Assembly (NCBI RefSeq): GCF_047496725.1
Contig: NC_132976.1
Span: 1,720,001 to 1,784,000, forward strand
DNA length: 64,000 nt
Origin: Anoplolepis gracilipes
Taxonomy: Eukaryota; Arthropoda; Insecta; Hymenoptera; Formicidae
Reading direction: 5' to 3'
Within the stretch, counting starts at the first letter, position 1. Each line of letters begins with the position of its first letter. This document shows positions 24,076 to 35,859 of the stretch, piece by piece. The notes beneath the pieces are model-generated. The model was not told the DNA's origin. It saw nothing but the letters and a program-made list of their open reading frames with translations, and did not search any database. The position numbers and the translations under genes were made by a program.

Positions 24076-24196
24076 TGACACCGCCGCTGCCGCCGCCGCC
24101 GCCGCTGCCGCCGCTACCGCTACCGCTAACACCGCCGCCACCGCCGCCGCCACCACCACCACCGGACGCTGCGACGTTCATCGCCGCGTCCCCCAT
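20748..24196 (-). CDS. Akt: Akt/protein kinase B
   Basis: Seven exons: 24196-23935, 23199-22926, 22831-22600, 22409-22212, 21782-21512, 21396-21160 and 21088-20748. They sum to 604 codons plus stop. Akt is the PIP3-recruited Ser/Thr kinase of insulin/PI3K signalling. Order: a Gly/Ser-rich N-terminal extension (residues 1-75), a PH domain (about 78-180, beginning IVKEGWLQKRGEHIKNW), a Ser-rich linker, a kinase domain (LGKGTFG loop, catalytic K290 in YAIK, D384 in YRDLKLEN, D402 in DFG), the activation-loop threonine T418 in KTFCGTPEY, and the hydrophobic-motif serine S587 in HFPQFSYQ. All regulatory residues are present, so it should be active. The extension comes from a GGC-rich repeat in exon 1; the ATG at 24196 is its first in-frame start. 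An alternative first exon or an internal start cannot be excluded. Confidence 0.97.
21409..21446. repeat. (AT)n in Akt intron 5
   Basis: About 19 AT units, just upstream (minus-strand sense) of the exon carrying the rest of the kinase domain. Confidence 0.95.
21840..22110 (-). mobile_element. Possible Penelope-like element relic in Akt intron 4
   Basis: On the minus strand this intronic stretch contains ACTTGAAAAGGACCACAACC followed by ATATGGTCGAAACGTCGTG. A GA-rich 'gaaaaggaccac ... ggtcgaaacgt' block resembles the conserved non-coding motif I associate with Penelope-like retroelements and their hammerhead-type core. No reverse transcriptase or GIY-YIG coding remains. The assignment is from motif memory only. 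Confidence 0.3.
23777..23802. repeat. (CA)n in Akt intron 1
   Basis: About 13 CA units, followed by ATGTATGTA and a short TA run. Confidence 0.95.
23990..24170 (-). repeat. GGC/GGT trinucleotide repeat inside the Akt coding region
   Basis: The plus strand reads (CCG/GCC)n; on the coding minus strand this is GGN codons for Gly with interspersed AGC and GTC codons. It encodes most of residues 12-75 of Akt. Pure runs of ten or more GGC suggest replication-slippage expansion. Confidence 0.9.
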
Positions 24197-24681
24197 CACT
24201 CTTTCGTCTTTGCGTACTCGTCGATATTCCGCCGATGCCCCAGGTTCCGCGTTGCACTGGCAGCCTCACGAAAATAATGGCGAATAACACGCAATAGCGG
24301 GAGTGGTACGCGTATACAAACTTGAGCAATCATAGATACGCGTGTGGCAGATAATGCATATGTACACACACAGTGATCGTCGACGTGATCACGCTGAACC
24401 GAGGAAAGACGTCAGAAGCGGCGCGAGGATCGCTTGGACGTAATGTCCAGTTTCCAAGGAGCCGCGACGAGAGCCAGGGTGGCGTTTTCTCACGAAACAT
24501 CTAGGGTCACTAGACGAACGGACGCAGCGTACCTAGATATTCATATATTATGACTGTTGAACCAGAGAGAAACTTGAAAGAGGTCACGTGCCACTTTTCA
24601 TACAACTCTGATACAACATGCTTTTTTCACGTTGTACACTAGCGTCGCATACATTCATTTTACGTTTGGAACTATATAATG

Positions 24682-24801
24682 TAATTTAAAATGTCACAAA
24701 AAAGACATTTTAAATTAGAGATTATTTGGTCACGTGACGTCATTAAACCAGAAATTCAAGACCAGTTTTCGATGTCAAAATGACACGTGTTTGCTACCTA
24801 G
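24682..24801. repeat. TGAC-rich repeat, short copy with hairpin
   Basis: TAATTTAAAATGTC and GACATTTTAAATTA form a perfect 14-bp stem (24682-24717, 8-base loop). It is directly followed by about 80 bp matching 26579-26655: TTATTTGGTCACGTGACGT, AACCA, GACCAGTTTT, GTCAAAATGACA and CTACCTAG. Confidence 0.75.
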
Positions 24802-25501
24802 GAAGATATTCATTCCTTTAAAAGATATTCCTATAATAAATATACTAATAGATTTCTTCTATTTTATTATTTTACTTTATTCTCTCTTACTACGTGCAAT
24901 TAATATATTGATTGAGAACATAATTTTAGTTATCATAATTTTTGTGATTGAAATAAGATCAAATATTTGGATAATTTTTTATCTTATTTCAATCAATAAT
25001 TTTTAATTAAATATGTAATTATAATTTTTATTACATAAAATATACTTAATTAAAAATTGTATAAAAATCTCATAGAAAATTATTCTCAAATATTTTTTGA
25101 TTGTAAATCATTTTTTAATTACATTGTTATAGTGTTATTATATCTATTTATTATCTATTAAATATATTTAGTTATTTAATTATTATAATTAAAAATTTAT
25201 TATAATTCTAGTATTATATAAATTCTAATTATTATAATTATTTATTAAAATTCTTTTTATAAGTTTAAATAATTGAGATCAAAATTCATATTTTAAAACT
25301 AAATAAATTATATAGAAAAATCTATAATAAATAACGTACACATATATGTATAATAAAAAATATTTTTTGTAATACATATTAAAATATAAAATTGTATTTA
25401 ATAAATTTACTTTTAGGAATAATAATAAAATAAAGTAACAAAAATATTTGTTCCTTTTTCTCTCTTTCTTTCTTTGATAAATGTAGAAAAATACACGTAT
25501 A

Positions 25502-25510
<9 letters not shown>

Positions 25511-25590
<80 letters not shown>

Positions 25591-25602
25591 AGAGAGAGAG
25601 AG
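25511..25602. repeat. Compound (AT)n(GA)n microsatellite
   Basis: About 17 AT units run straight into about 21 GA units, then a short interrupted GA tail. Confidence 0.95.
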
Positions 25603-26407
25603 GAATAATTAAATAGTTACGAGAGAGATAACATTTATTTAACACGATATGACAAATTTCTATATACATAGAATTATATTTACTAAATGTACTTGTACGC
25701 AGTAAAACTTCAGCATTTTTCTTACTATCGATTTACATTTACTTTATGTCTAATAAATACATGTATACTTTATGTATGTGTTTATAATAGAGATTTATAT
25801 TTTTCAAAAATAATTATTAACATCATTGACTTAATTTTCATTACAATATGTATTTATTAGAATGAATATAATAAAGAAATTGTTGTACACAGTTATGCGG
25901 CAAGTTATAAGATTGCTTTGATTAAAGTACTTTATGCATTGTGTTTCGTAATCATGTTTCACATACACACGTAAAATGTATCGTATATGTAATAATATCA
26001 TTTTAATTAAGAAATTTTACATGTATTTTAGAATCACTTGATGTAATATTTTAACGCGTCAAATTTTATCACGTACTATAGAGCGTATTTGTTATTGCTT
26101 AACGCGAGGGCAGAGTGAGAGAGAGAGAGAGAGAGAGAAAACATACTCTTTTATTCGCACACCTTCTTCTTGACGTCACGCGTTGCGGAGTGAGAGAGCG
26201 TTGCGTACGTGATCACGTGATCCGTGACAACCGCGAGCCATTCATTTCGAGTCGGGCAAGCGTAGTGTCAATGCGCGCACGTGCTTTTACTCCGGCGCCG
26301 ACACGTGCGTCTCGCGTCTCGAGGTTGAATGCGCCGTCAACGTTTCTCACGACATACGATATAATACATAATATCTCAGACAGCAAGCACACGACATTTT
26401 AACATCA

Positions 26408-26655
26408 AAATATGGTCAGTTCGAACCAAATATGACGTGATGTAATGACGGAAAAATGACGGGCTAATGTCATAAACCGATGATGACATTTCAAGACGTT
26501 GAAAAGACATGACTTCATCATCATTTTAGACCTATTAGTGACGTTTTAATGACATTTGATCATGAATCTAAATTTGACATTATTTGGTCACGTGACGTGA
26601 TTGAACCAAAAATGACCAGTTTTGGACGTCAAAATGACATGTGCTTACTACCTAG
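26408..26655. repeat. TGAC-rich repeat, long copy
   Basis: About 250 bp in which short words TGAC, GACGT, GACAT and their inverses recur very often. The right-hand 77 bp match 24722-24801. The outer parts share the words GGTCA, GAACCAAA and TGACGTGAT in the same or inverse order. No coding capacity. Probably a non-autonomous element or a decayed short-period satellite. Confidence 0.6.
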
Positions 26656-26750
26656 AATATAATAAAAATATTTTAAATAAATAATATTAAAATAGAATTC
26701 TCTAATAAAAAAGACAAACACTACACGTGTAATATATTGAAGTAATTATG

Positions 26751-26754
<4 letters not shown>

Positions 26755-26799
<45 letters not shown>
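26755..26799. repeat. (GA)n microsatellite
   Basis: About 22 GA units shortly after the long TGAC-rich repeat. Confidence 0.95.
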
Positions 26800-26802
<3 letters not shown>

Positions 26803-27435
26803 TTATTTAATATAGTATTAGTAAATTTTTATAATAGCAAAAAGCAGATTGTATTGGAGATATATTGTAATTAAACCAACTGGTTCATGCTACATTCATA
26901 ACTGTCTTATCATCATCGAAAGTGAATGTGGAGATGTAGTTCCAAATGACCGAAAATGTATGTATGTGACGCTAGTGTACAATATGGAAAAAGCGTGTGT
27001 GAAAAATTGCACCGTCCGCTTCTTTCAAGCTTCTCTCCGGTTGAACAAATTGATATTATGCTTTTATATTGATTGATTTATTGGGATCATTATTAGGATA
27101 TTATAGATAAATTGTTATATTGTGTATTAATCTCATGTGTGTTTAATATTTTGCATATTTCAAACTTTTATTTACATAGGAGCTGTAGATATATTAATAG
27201 ATTCTTCTCCTCTCACTCTATCTACTGTAGATGAATGCGAGAGAAATAAACTGCGCAAAAAGGCCTCAACTTGAGGTTCGAAGAACGTGTAAAAAGAGAG
27301 GAGGTGAAGTGTTCGTATCTTTGTCTCGGACGAAAGCGTTTAAACAATTAATCTGAATTTGTGATATGTACGACCAAATTTTATACTTTAAGTATACATA
27401 AAGAGCATATTTATTTTGTAAATTTATTTAGAAAA

Positions 27436-28896
27436 ATGGTTACGTCGTGTTGTGTATGTGCAAAGGAGTGCACTCCCTTTAATCCACAACGGTCATTTCA
27501 CAGGTTATAAATGTAGACATATATATATCATAAGTAAGAAATGAGATAATAGAATAATAAAAATTAATGTTGATAAGCAAAAAAGAAAATTATTATTTAT
27601 ATCTTATAATATCTGATTGTAATGAGAACAGTCAAAACTTTGATAAAATACAAATATGATTAAGAATTATTGACAGTCTGTGAGATTTAATTAATTTAAT
27701 TTCTTTATCTTTAATTATTTTTTAAATAATATTTGATAATTAAAATAGGTTTTGCATGTCAAAGTGATGGAAAAATATGTTGATATAATTTAGTATATTG
27801 TAAAATTAAATGTAAACTAATACTACTAATTTTACATTTATTTCAAGCACTTTTATTTATATTCTTTTGCAAATGTTTCAAAATTTATACAATGTTTATA
27901 GAATACCGACAAATGAACAAATGAGGGAAAAATGGTTTAGTGTAATTGGCCGTACTGTCTCTTACAAATGGGCCAGAGTTTGCAGTGACCATTTTAAAGA
28001 GGACGATTTTCATCAAATAAATATCTACTCAAGAATCAGAAGAATAAAAAATACTGCAATTCCTTCTCTTTTTATTAAAAAAGACAGGTGAGAAAAGAGG
28101 TGATTAAAAGTAAGAATATATTAAAATTATAATATATATATATAGAATAATTGTTTCAAACATTTACTTTTAGAAAAGGTAAAAAGATAGAATCATCTAC
28201 ATTTCAAGAGACAAATGTAAGTACTTCTGAAACTGAATTTCAAAATGATTCTGAAATGGAATCTCAAAATGAAAAGGATGTAATTTATTGCAGTATAAAA
28301 CATTATGAAAAAAATAATACAAGTAATGATGTTGAAAGCAAAAAAAGGTGAGCAAACATAGGTAGTATTTTTTAAATAATGTTATGTTAATTTTTACTTT
28401 TAGCATTTAGTATTTTTTAAATAATATTTTTTTTCTGCAGCGAAAGTATGGAACAAAAATCAACGACTGTTTTAGACATAACTGAAAATTCAGTCACTGT
28501 ATCTCCAGATTTGGAGAAAAAAATAAATACTCTGTCTGTAGATAATCAAAAAGATGTTGGTGATAATTTTGTGAACAAGAATGGTATAAATAAAAAAAGG
28601 TAAGAGGAGAAAAAACATTTAATTTATATCTTAAAAATATTATAAATAAACTTTTTTTTAGGAAATCGCCATTGTCTAGTTTAAAAAACTGTAAAATTGA
28701 GAAGATTTTTGTACATATGTCCAAATATAATATAGAATGCTTTAGAAAAATGGATTTTTCTTCGGGTAAAAAGTGGTCAGCATTTTTAAGATATATTGCC
28801 TATAACAGGCATCAAAATAAAATTTTGACACAAAAAAACAGACGTTTGGAAAAAAAAATGTATATACTCCAAGATATGTTGGAGGAATTAATGTAA
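27436..28896 (+). CDS. THAP-domain zinc-finger protein
   Basis: Five exons: 27436-27503, 27902-28087, 28174-28347, 28441-28599 and 28662-28896. The frame closes at 273 residues. Exons 1-2 encode an N-terminal THAP DNA-binding domain of the C2CH type: CCVCAKE (zinc cysteines), RSFHRIPTNEQMREKW, WARVCSDHF (the Cys-His pair) and a TAIPSLF ending. The middle exons are Ser/Thr/Glu-rich and probably disordered. The last exon has a Lys-rich helical or coiled-coil segment (QKNRRLEKKMYILQDML). All four introns are phase 2. No transposase catalytic core is seen, so this is a host-type THAP protein or a heavily reduced P-element derivative. The stop at 28894 overlaps a donor-like AT|gtaagt, so an alternative longer form is possible. 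Polyadenylation signals follow at about 29,003. Confidence 0.85.
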
Positions 28897-29296
28897 GTTG
28901 AATAACAAAAATTTGTACATATATATATATACATTAAGATAATTGTTAATTACATCCTTTACATGGATGCTAAAATTGATTTTAATGTACATATTATGAG
29001 AAAATAAAATAAAGAAATATACTACTATAGGTAGAAAGACAATCTCGCGCATGCGCAGCAACGTAAGCGCTGGCTACTTAATCCTCGATAGTGTACATAT
29101 TTCACTGCGATAAAAGATATTAAATCCCTCGTAAAAAATTAATAGAAAAATTTAATAACATTAAAGAATAAATGATGTAATAATTTCTGTCGATTATAAA
29201 TAAAAAATGAGTTATCAAAATTATTAATAATTTTTGACATTCTTGATTTATTATATGAACGTCTATATTTTCTACACAATATATTATTTTTTTCAC

Positions 29297-29350
<54 letters not shown>

Positions 29351-29908
29351 CATACTTTACATACTTTATAATATATTTTTTCATTTCATTCTATAAAGGT
29401 TGCATTCCGAAATTCATTATCAGCATTGGAAATCTATAATATACGTCACGTGAACTATAGATATTCAGTACAGTGAATTTTTAAACAGCCAAAATTGATA
29501 AATTATATGTACATATAAAACACATTAAAATAGTATTTATTATACTTTATATATTATTGTCATGATGACATAGAAGAATTGAATAATTTATGCGAAAAGA
29601 TGCTTAATGTCTACTTATGAATGTATATCTGACGTGTAACAAGGTCGATCATCTAGTATCTAGTCAATGACGTATCTACACACACACAAAAGCCTTAGGG
29701 GAGGAGTGGAGGCATACACGCTGGCATATTCGTGTAATATTTAACTTCCACTTTACGCATTGGTGCATACATGCATATGTAGCAAGTAGTAATGAGATTC
29801 GTGTGTTTGTACAGTGTTTGTCACAATAGTGCTCATATTGCCCTCCTGTTGAATTTTATTTGATACATTTTATATTTATTACCGTCGAAACTAATTCGTA
29901 TATTAAAA
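28897..29908. other. Intergenic space between the THAP gene and CPT2
   Basis: About 1 kb, AT-rich, with a (TA)n run at 29301-29348. A short CpG-containing patch at 29,040-29,080 (CGCGCATGCGCAGC) resembles an NRF1-type TGCGCATGCGCA site, which would suit a nuclear gene for a mitochondrial enzyme. It lies about 850 bp before the CPT2 start codon, so the link is tentative. No exon seen. Confidence 0.45.
29301..29348. repeat. (TA)n microsatellite
   Basis: About 24 TA units between the THAP and CPT2 genes. Confidence 0.95.
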
Positions 29909-32901
29909 ATGTTTATTTTAACTAGAAACAAATTAAGAAAAATTCTGGTAAATTATTTATTTAACATATGTTATACAGCATATATATATTTTCGATGTTT
30001 AATTTCAACATATCATAGTATACATATATATATATATGGCGAGTTTTTTAATTCATCAATTGATCAATCGCACGATTCGCAAATGCAGCTTGTTGTATTT
30101 ACGCATCATGCGATTCATCAATCGATGAATTAAAAAACTCGTCCATATATATGAAATATAAAAATATCAGACCTTAAAAATTAAACATCAAAAATATATA
30201 TATATTATATTTTCGATATTTAACTTTTAGGATCTGACATTTTTATATTTGCTTTTATTTTTTCTTTTCTGTTACGTATATTACAGATAAGCCATGGAGG
30301 AATCACGCTAACACAACAATTAGCTAGGTATTAATGTTTTGTTTTTATATTTCTAACAATAGACCTCGCGACATGTGTTTGTTATTTTTACATTTTGAAA
30401 ATTACATTTATTATTCATAACTAATATGAAACTAGCTGTTATACAACTATCATCGCATAAATTGAATGACTAATAATTAAAATGATTCTAGGTATAAAAT
30501 ATTAATTTAATTTTGAGAATATACAATTATTTAATAAAAGCAAATAATTAATGTATTATATGTATAATATATTTATTTCAGGAGTACTATGCCATTGTAT
30601 GATAACTCTGAATACCAATATATGCAAATTAGTAAAGTTCCCACACTACATTTTCAAGCATCTTTACCACGATTACCAATACCAAAGCTTGAAGATACAT
30701 GTAAGAGATATTTGAATGCACAGAAACCTTTATTGAATGATAAGGAATTGCAATACACATCATCTTGCATCTCAAAATTTCTTGCCAATGAGGGACAAAG
30801 TTTGCAAAAACAATTGATTCATAATAATGATGAAAACCCACATACCAGTTACATTAGCAAACCATGGTTTGACTTGTATTTACGAGATCGCAAGCCTTTA
30901 CCCATCAATTACAATCCTTTCTTAGTTTTTTTGCCTGAATCTGATCCAAAATATGATGTACAATTGGTAAAGGCGACAAATCTTGTTGTGTCATCATTGA
31001 GATTTTTTCAGTCTCTCAAAAATAACATTTTAGAGCCAGAAGTGTTTCATATGAATCCCGGAAAATCGGATACCGAATTGTTTCGAAATGTCACAAGACT
31101 GATTCCACCTCGCTTTAGCTGGTATGGTGCTTACTTATTCAAGGTAATAATAAATTAGAAATTTTGTTTGTGAAATAGTATAGATTGAATACAATAATTA
31201 TAAATTGAAAAAAATAGTAACTTGTGTAGAAATAGAATATGCTTAAAAAGAATTTTTCATTATAGGCTTTTCCCTTGGATATGTCGCAATATAAAAATCT
31301 ATTTAATACAACTAGAATACCAAAATTGGAGAAGGATGTAATCTTTCAAGATTCTTCAGCAAAACACTTGGTTGTCCTAAGAAAAGGTCATTTTTACGCG
31401 TTTGATGTTTTAGATGCAAATGATTCCATTCGTAGTCCTAGAGAGATAGCTGCATGCTTAAAAGCAGTACTGGAAGATGATAGACCACCAAATAAACATC
31501 CTGTGGGCGTTCTTACGACATCAGAAAGAGATCAATGGGCACAAGCACGTTCACATTTAATCGAAACAGGGAATCAGGAAATTCTTAAGAAAATTGACTC
31601 AGCTTTATTTGTAATGATCTTGGATGATGAAGTTATTGGTACTGAAAAGAGCAAATTATTAAGATCATATTTACATGCAGATGGTACCAATCGATGGTTC
31701 GACAAGTCGTTTACTCTCATTGTTACTAAGGACAGCTACAGTGGAATTAATTTCGAACATTCGTGGGGTGATGGTGTTGCAATACTTAGATATTTCCAAG
31801 TATGTGTTAGATGGACATTATATTAGTTTCAGACACATTAATTTCATCATAGTAAGTTTCTAAAGATGTAGAAAAATCTTGCTCATTTTTAGGACATAAA
31901 GGCTGATGTATCTAAGAAACCTAGATTTCATCCTAACGAAGTAGATGAACTTGCGAAAGAAAGTGTGAACATTGAAAGACTACAATTTTCTATAGATGCA
32001 AAGAGCGAAAGTATTATTAATCAACAAAAAGCGAAATATCAAGATTGGATCAATCGACTGTACGTTGATCATGTAATATACGAAGAGTTTGGCAAAAATC
32101 AATGTAAAAAGCTTGGAGTAAGTCCAGATGCGGTGATGCAGCTGGCATTTCAATTGGCACTGTATACTCTAGAAGATAGAGTAGTGCCAACTTATGAATC
32201 TTGCAGTACAGCTGCATATAAACATGGCAGAACAGAAACTATCAGACCTTGTACATTAGAAACTAAAGAAATCTGCATTGCTATGACTCGAAAACAAACT
32301 AAGTTTTCTAAAACAGATATAAAAAGAATGATACTTGAGTGTAGTAAAGTTCATAATGTGCTTACAAAAGAGGCTGTAATGGGTAAGTAGTTTAATTATC
32401 AAGCAAGCTTCGAATAAATAAATTTGGAAAACAAGAAGAATGTACGATTATTCAATGATATTTATTTTACAGGCCAAGGATTTGATAGACATTTGTTTGC
32501 CTTGAGAAACATGTCAGAAAAATCAGGTTCTACTAAGCCAATTATTTTTCAAGATCCAGCTTACGATGCTTTAAATTATAATATATTGTCTACATCCACT
32601 TTATCAAGTCCAGTTGTACTAGCTGGTGGATTTGGACCAGTAGTATCTGATGGTTATGGAATAGCGTAAGTTATTCATGTTGTATTGTATTAATATTGAA
32701 AGTAGCAACTATTTATATACTATTATAATCTTTTTGGAAAAAATGAGTTTAATAAATACAAAATAAATGTTTAGATATATGATTCAAGATGAACGACTAG
32801 GCGTTGTCGTCACAAGTTATGAAGGTAGTCGTAATGCCAACAAATATATACAAACATTGGAACATGCATTCAAGAGCATCCATGATGTGCTCAGCACATA
32901 A
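29909..32901 (+). CDS. CPT2: Carnitine O-palmitoyltransferase 2, mitochondrial
   Basis: Seven exons: 29909-29947, 30287-30327, 30582-31143, 31266-31799, 31893-32382, 32473-32665 and 32775-32901. The frame closes at 661 residues (human CPT2 is 658). CPT2 re-forms long-chain acyl-CoA from acylcarnitine on the matrix side of the inner mitochondrial membrane, before beta-oxidation. The first two small exons give a basic, acid-free N-terminus (MFILTRNKLRKIL, then ISHGGITLTQQLAR), typical of a mitochondrial presequence. Family blocks follow: SLPRLPIPKLEDT, SWYGAYLFKAFPLDMSQY, DGTNRWFDKSF, the catalytic histidine H379 in FEHSWGDGVA, STAAYKHGRTETIRP, GQGFDRHLFALR and LSTSTLSSP. No catalytic residue is missing. 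AATAAA follows at about 33,134. The two N-terminal exons are my reconstruction, supported by phases 0 and 2. Confidence 0.95.
29985..30255. repeat. Nested inverted repeats filling CPT2 intron 1
   Basis: An inner stem pairs 30038-30072 (GGCGAGTTTTTTAATTCATC...) with 30109-30144 (...GATGAATTAAAAAACTCGTCC), about 35 bp with few mismatches and a loop of about 36 bp. A second pair, 30152-30197 and 30206-30252, shares TATAAAAAT(A/G)TCAGA and TTAAA(C/T)ATC blocks in inverse order. The word TTTTCGATGTTTAA near 29,990 repeats the same arm again. Together these occupy most of the 339-bp intron between the first two CPT2 coding exons. Confidence 0.8.
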
Positions 32902-33241
32902 GTATATTGTAGCCACATACATTTAGATATGATTTTTTCTGAAATCATTGATATTATTACCACATATACAGATATATTATACATTTACACAAGAAAATGT
33001 TTACAATCATGTTGCCTACATCAGAGGTAGACACATAATTTGATACTAAAACTACATTTTTTAAATATTAGATAAAAAGCAACAGCAATGAGCTACCTCT
33101 GAGAATAAGAAACTGTTATATACAATTGTTGAGAATAAATATTTTTAATACATTTTTTATACATAATTGATAACATATGTGCTATTTTTACAACCAACCA
33201 ACAATTTTTCTAGTAATTAACTAGTGATTATATGATATATA

Positions 33242-33278
<37 letters not shown>

Positions 33279-33733
33279 GGTAAATTATTAAATAATAAAA
33301 TATTATTTTACATTACTCTCATGTGAACAAGAAAATATATACACTGACTTATTGTAAAAGTGAGTGCTATAACTTATTCAAAATGTGAAAAAAAAATTAT
33401 GTTGTTTTCTAATATTGATAAAAATATTTATTATATAATTTATATTTAACCTTAGTCATTTTTCTGCTTCAAAAGAAATGGAAAAGTATATCTGACAATA
33501 GACAACAAAGCACACCAATTATAGATATTGAGATAAATGTTAAATTAATCGTGAATCATGAAAATTGCACAAATGTAATTGTATAGATACACAGTAATAT
33601 ACCAAATTCATATAGGTATTGGTATCTAGAAATTTTTTATTATTTCATGACAATTTCACAGATATGCAATCATTTTTTTAAAATTTTTCACTGATGACTA
33701 AATATGGAATGGTATATTATGATCTCTTATCAT
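32902..33733. other. 3' spacer between convergent CPT2 and V-ATPase c'' genes
   Basis: AT-rich 3' UTR-type DNA with an (ATGT)n array at 33,230-33,280. AATAAA at about 33,134 serves CPT2 and TTTATT at about 33,427 serves the minus-strand V-ATPase gene. No exon seen. Confidence 0.6.
33234..33280. repeat. (AT)n(GTAT)n microsatellite
   Basis: A short AT run followed by about seven GTAT tetranucleotide units. Confidence 0.9.
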
Positions 33734-35002
<1,269 letters not shown>

Positions 35003-35859
35003 TGTCGATAAATTTCACTCAATGCAAATTACATAAAAGTCTTGTGAAATTACGGTCGACACTCCGGAAAAGCTAAATAGCCCGGCGTGACGGTTTTATC
35101 CAACAAATTTTTAATTTCTACATCCGAGAGACCGACAAAGAGTCTCACACACACCCGTTGCTGTCATGTGACGACTGCTGGCTCAGGGTCGCGTTCAAAA
35201 ATCTACTTGTCGGACGCAGTAGCGTTCTATTGACCAATCAGAATGAAAAGATTTCTTTGTTCCTATTGGTCAATCAGCTACTTTACCCAACGAACAAGAT
35301 TTTCGAACGCCTTTCTAAAAGCGCGCTAAATTTAAAACGTTTGCTGCTGTACTTGAAAATCTTTTGACGTTTCAATTAATGAAATATTATTATGAAAAAT
35401 AAAGCAACAATTGTAAATTTATTATTTAGGCTGACGGTTGTTTATTTAGCTTTAACAATTACGTGCAAGGAAATCTTGCAGAGATTGCACTGCAAATATA
35501 TATTTCAGATTATTTCCAATGTATTTTTGGATGAAAGGCTATAGCGATCTCCCATTATTATTATAACAGATATTAGCAATTTTGTAATAAGTTCTTTATT
35601 AAGTTGGTATTAAGCGCATTTGTACATTCTATCGGTATGCGAAAAAAAAAAATAAAACAAACCAGGCATCTTTGCTCGACACCTTTTCTAAGTTAAATCA
35701 CTGCACATCTCGAAGGAGGGGTCAAATACACGCGGGACCATCAGCCTAATTTTAGAATCCGTCACATTCGCGACTCTCCATCCACGCAGACACAAACGGC
35801 TCCTGTAGCTGTCGATGTTACATTATAATTACAAAAAATCTGTTGATAACAATTACAGA
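35003..35859. promoter_or_regulatory. Divergent promoter region, V-ATPase c'' / SMYD4
   Basis: The 857 bp between the two start codons must serve both genes. It contains a palindromic element carrying CCAAT and ATTGG (35191-35310), about 190-310 bp upstream of the V-ATPase start. I see no obvious TATA box for either gene. Confidence 0.55.
35191..35310. mobile_element. Palindromic CCAAT-bearing foldback element, copy 1
   Basis: The left arm (GCGTTCAAAAATCTACTTGT ... ATTGACCAATCAGAATGAAA) and the right arm (CCTATTGGTCAATCAGCTAC ... AAGATTTTCGAACGC) are imperfect inverses over about 55 bp each. It resembles 44667-44788 along its whole length. Each arm contains a CCAAT-type motif, in opposite orientations. 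No coding capacity. Confidence 0.8.

Larger units (their letters stand above)
24197..27435. promoter_or_regulatory. Divergent intergenic region between Akt and the THAP gene
   Basis: The first 350 bp is GC-rich and should hold the Akt 5' UTR and promoter. E-box and CRE-type palindromes are scattered across it: CACGTG at 24585, the fused TCACGTGACGTCA at 24730-24742, TGACGTCA at 26171, GATCACGTGATC at 26211-26222 and TCACGTGA at 26588. Two copies of a TGAC-rich repeat and three GA microsatellites (26113-26139, 26755-26799 and part of 25511-25602) also lie here. The stretch 24,840-26,100 is very AT-rich with nothing recognisable. An open frame at 26849-27076 has no support. Confidence 0.5.

Noticed and set aside
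23942..24277. Poly-Ala plus-strand frame, and a poly-Ala minus-strand frame at 23917-24162
   Set aside because: Shadows of the GGC-rich Akt exon 1 in other frames.
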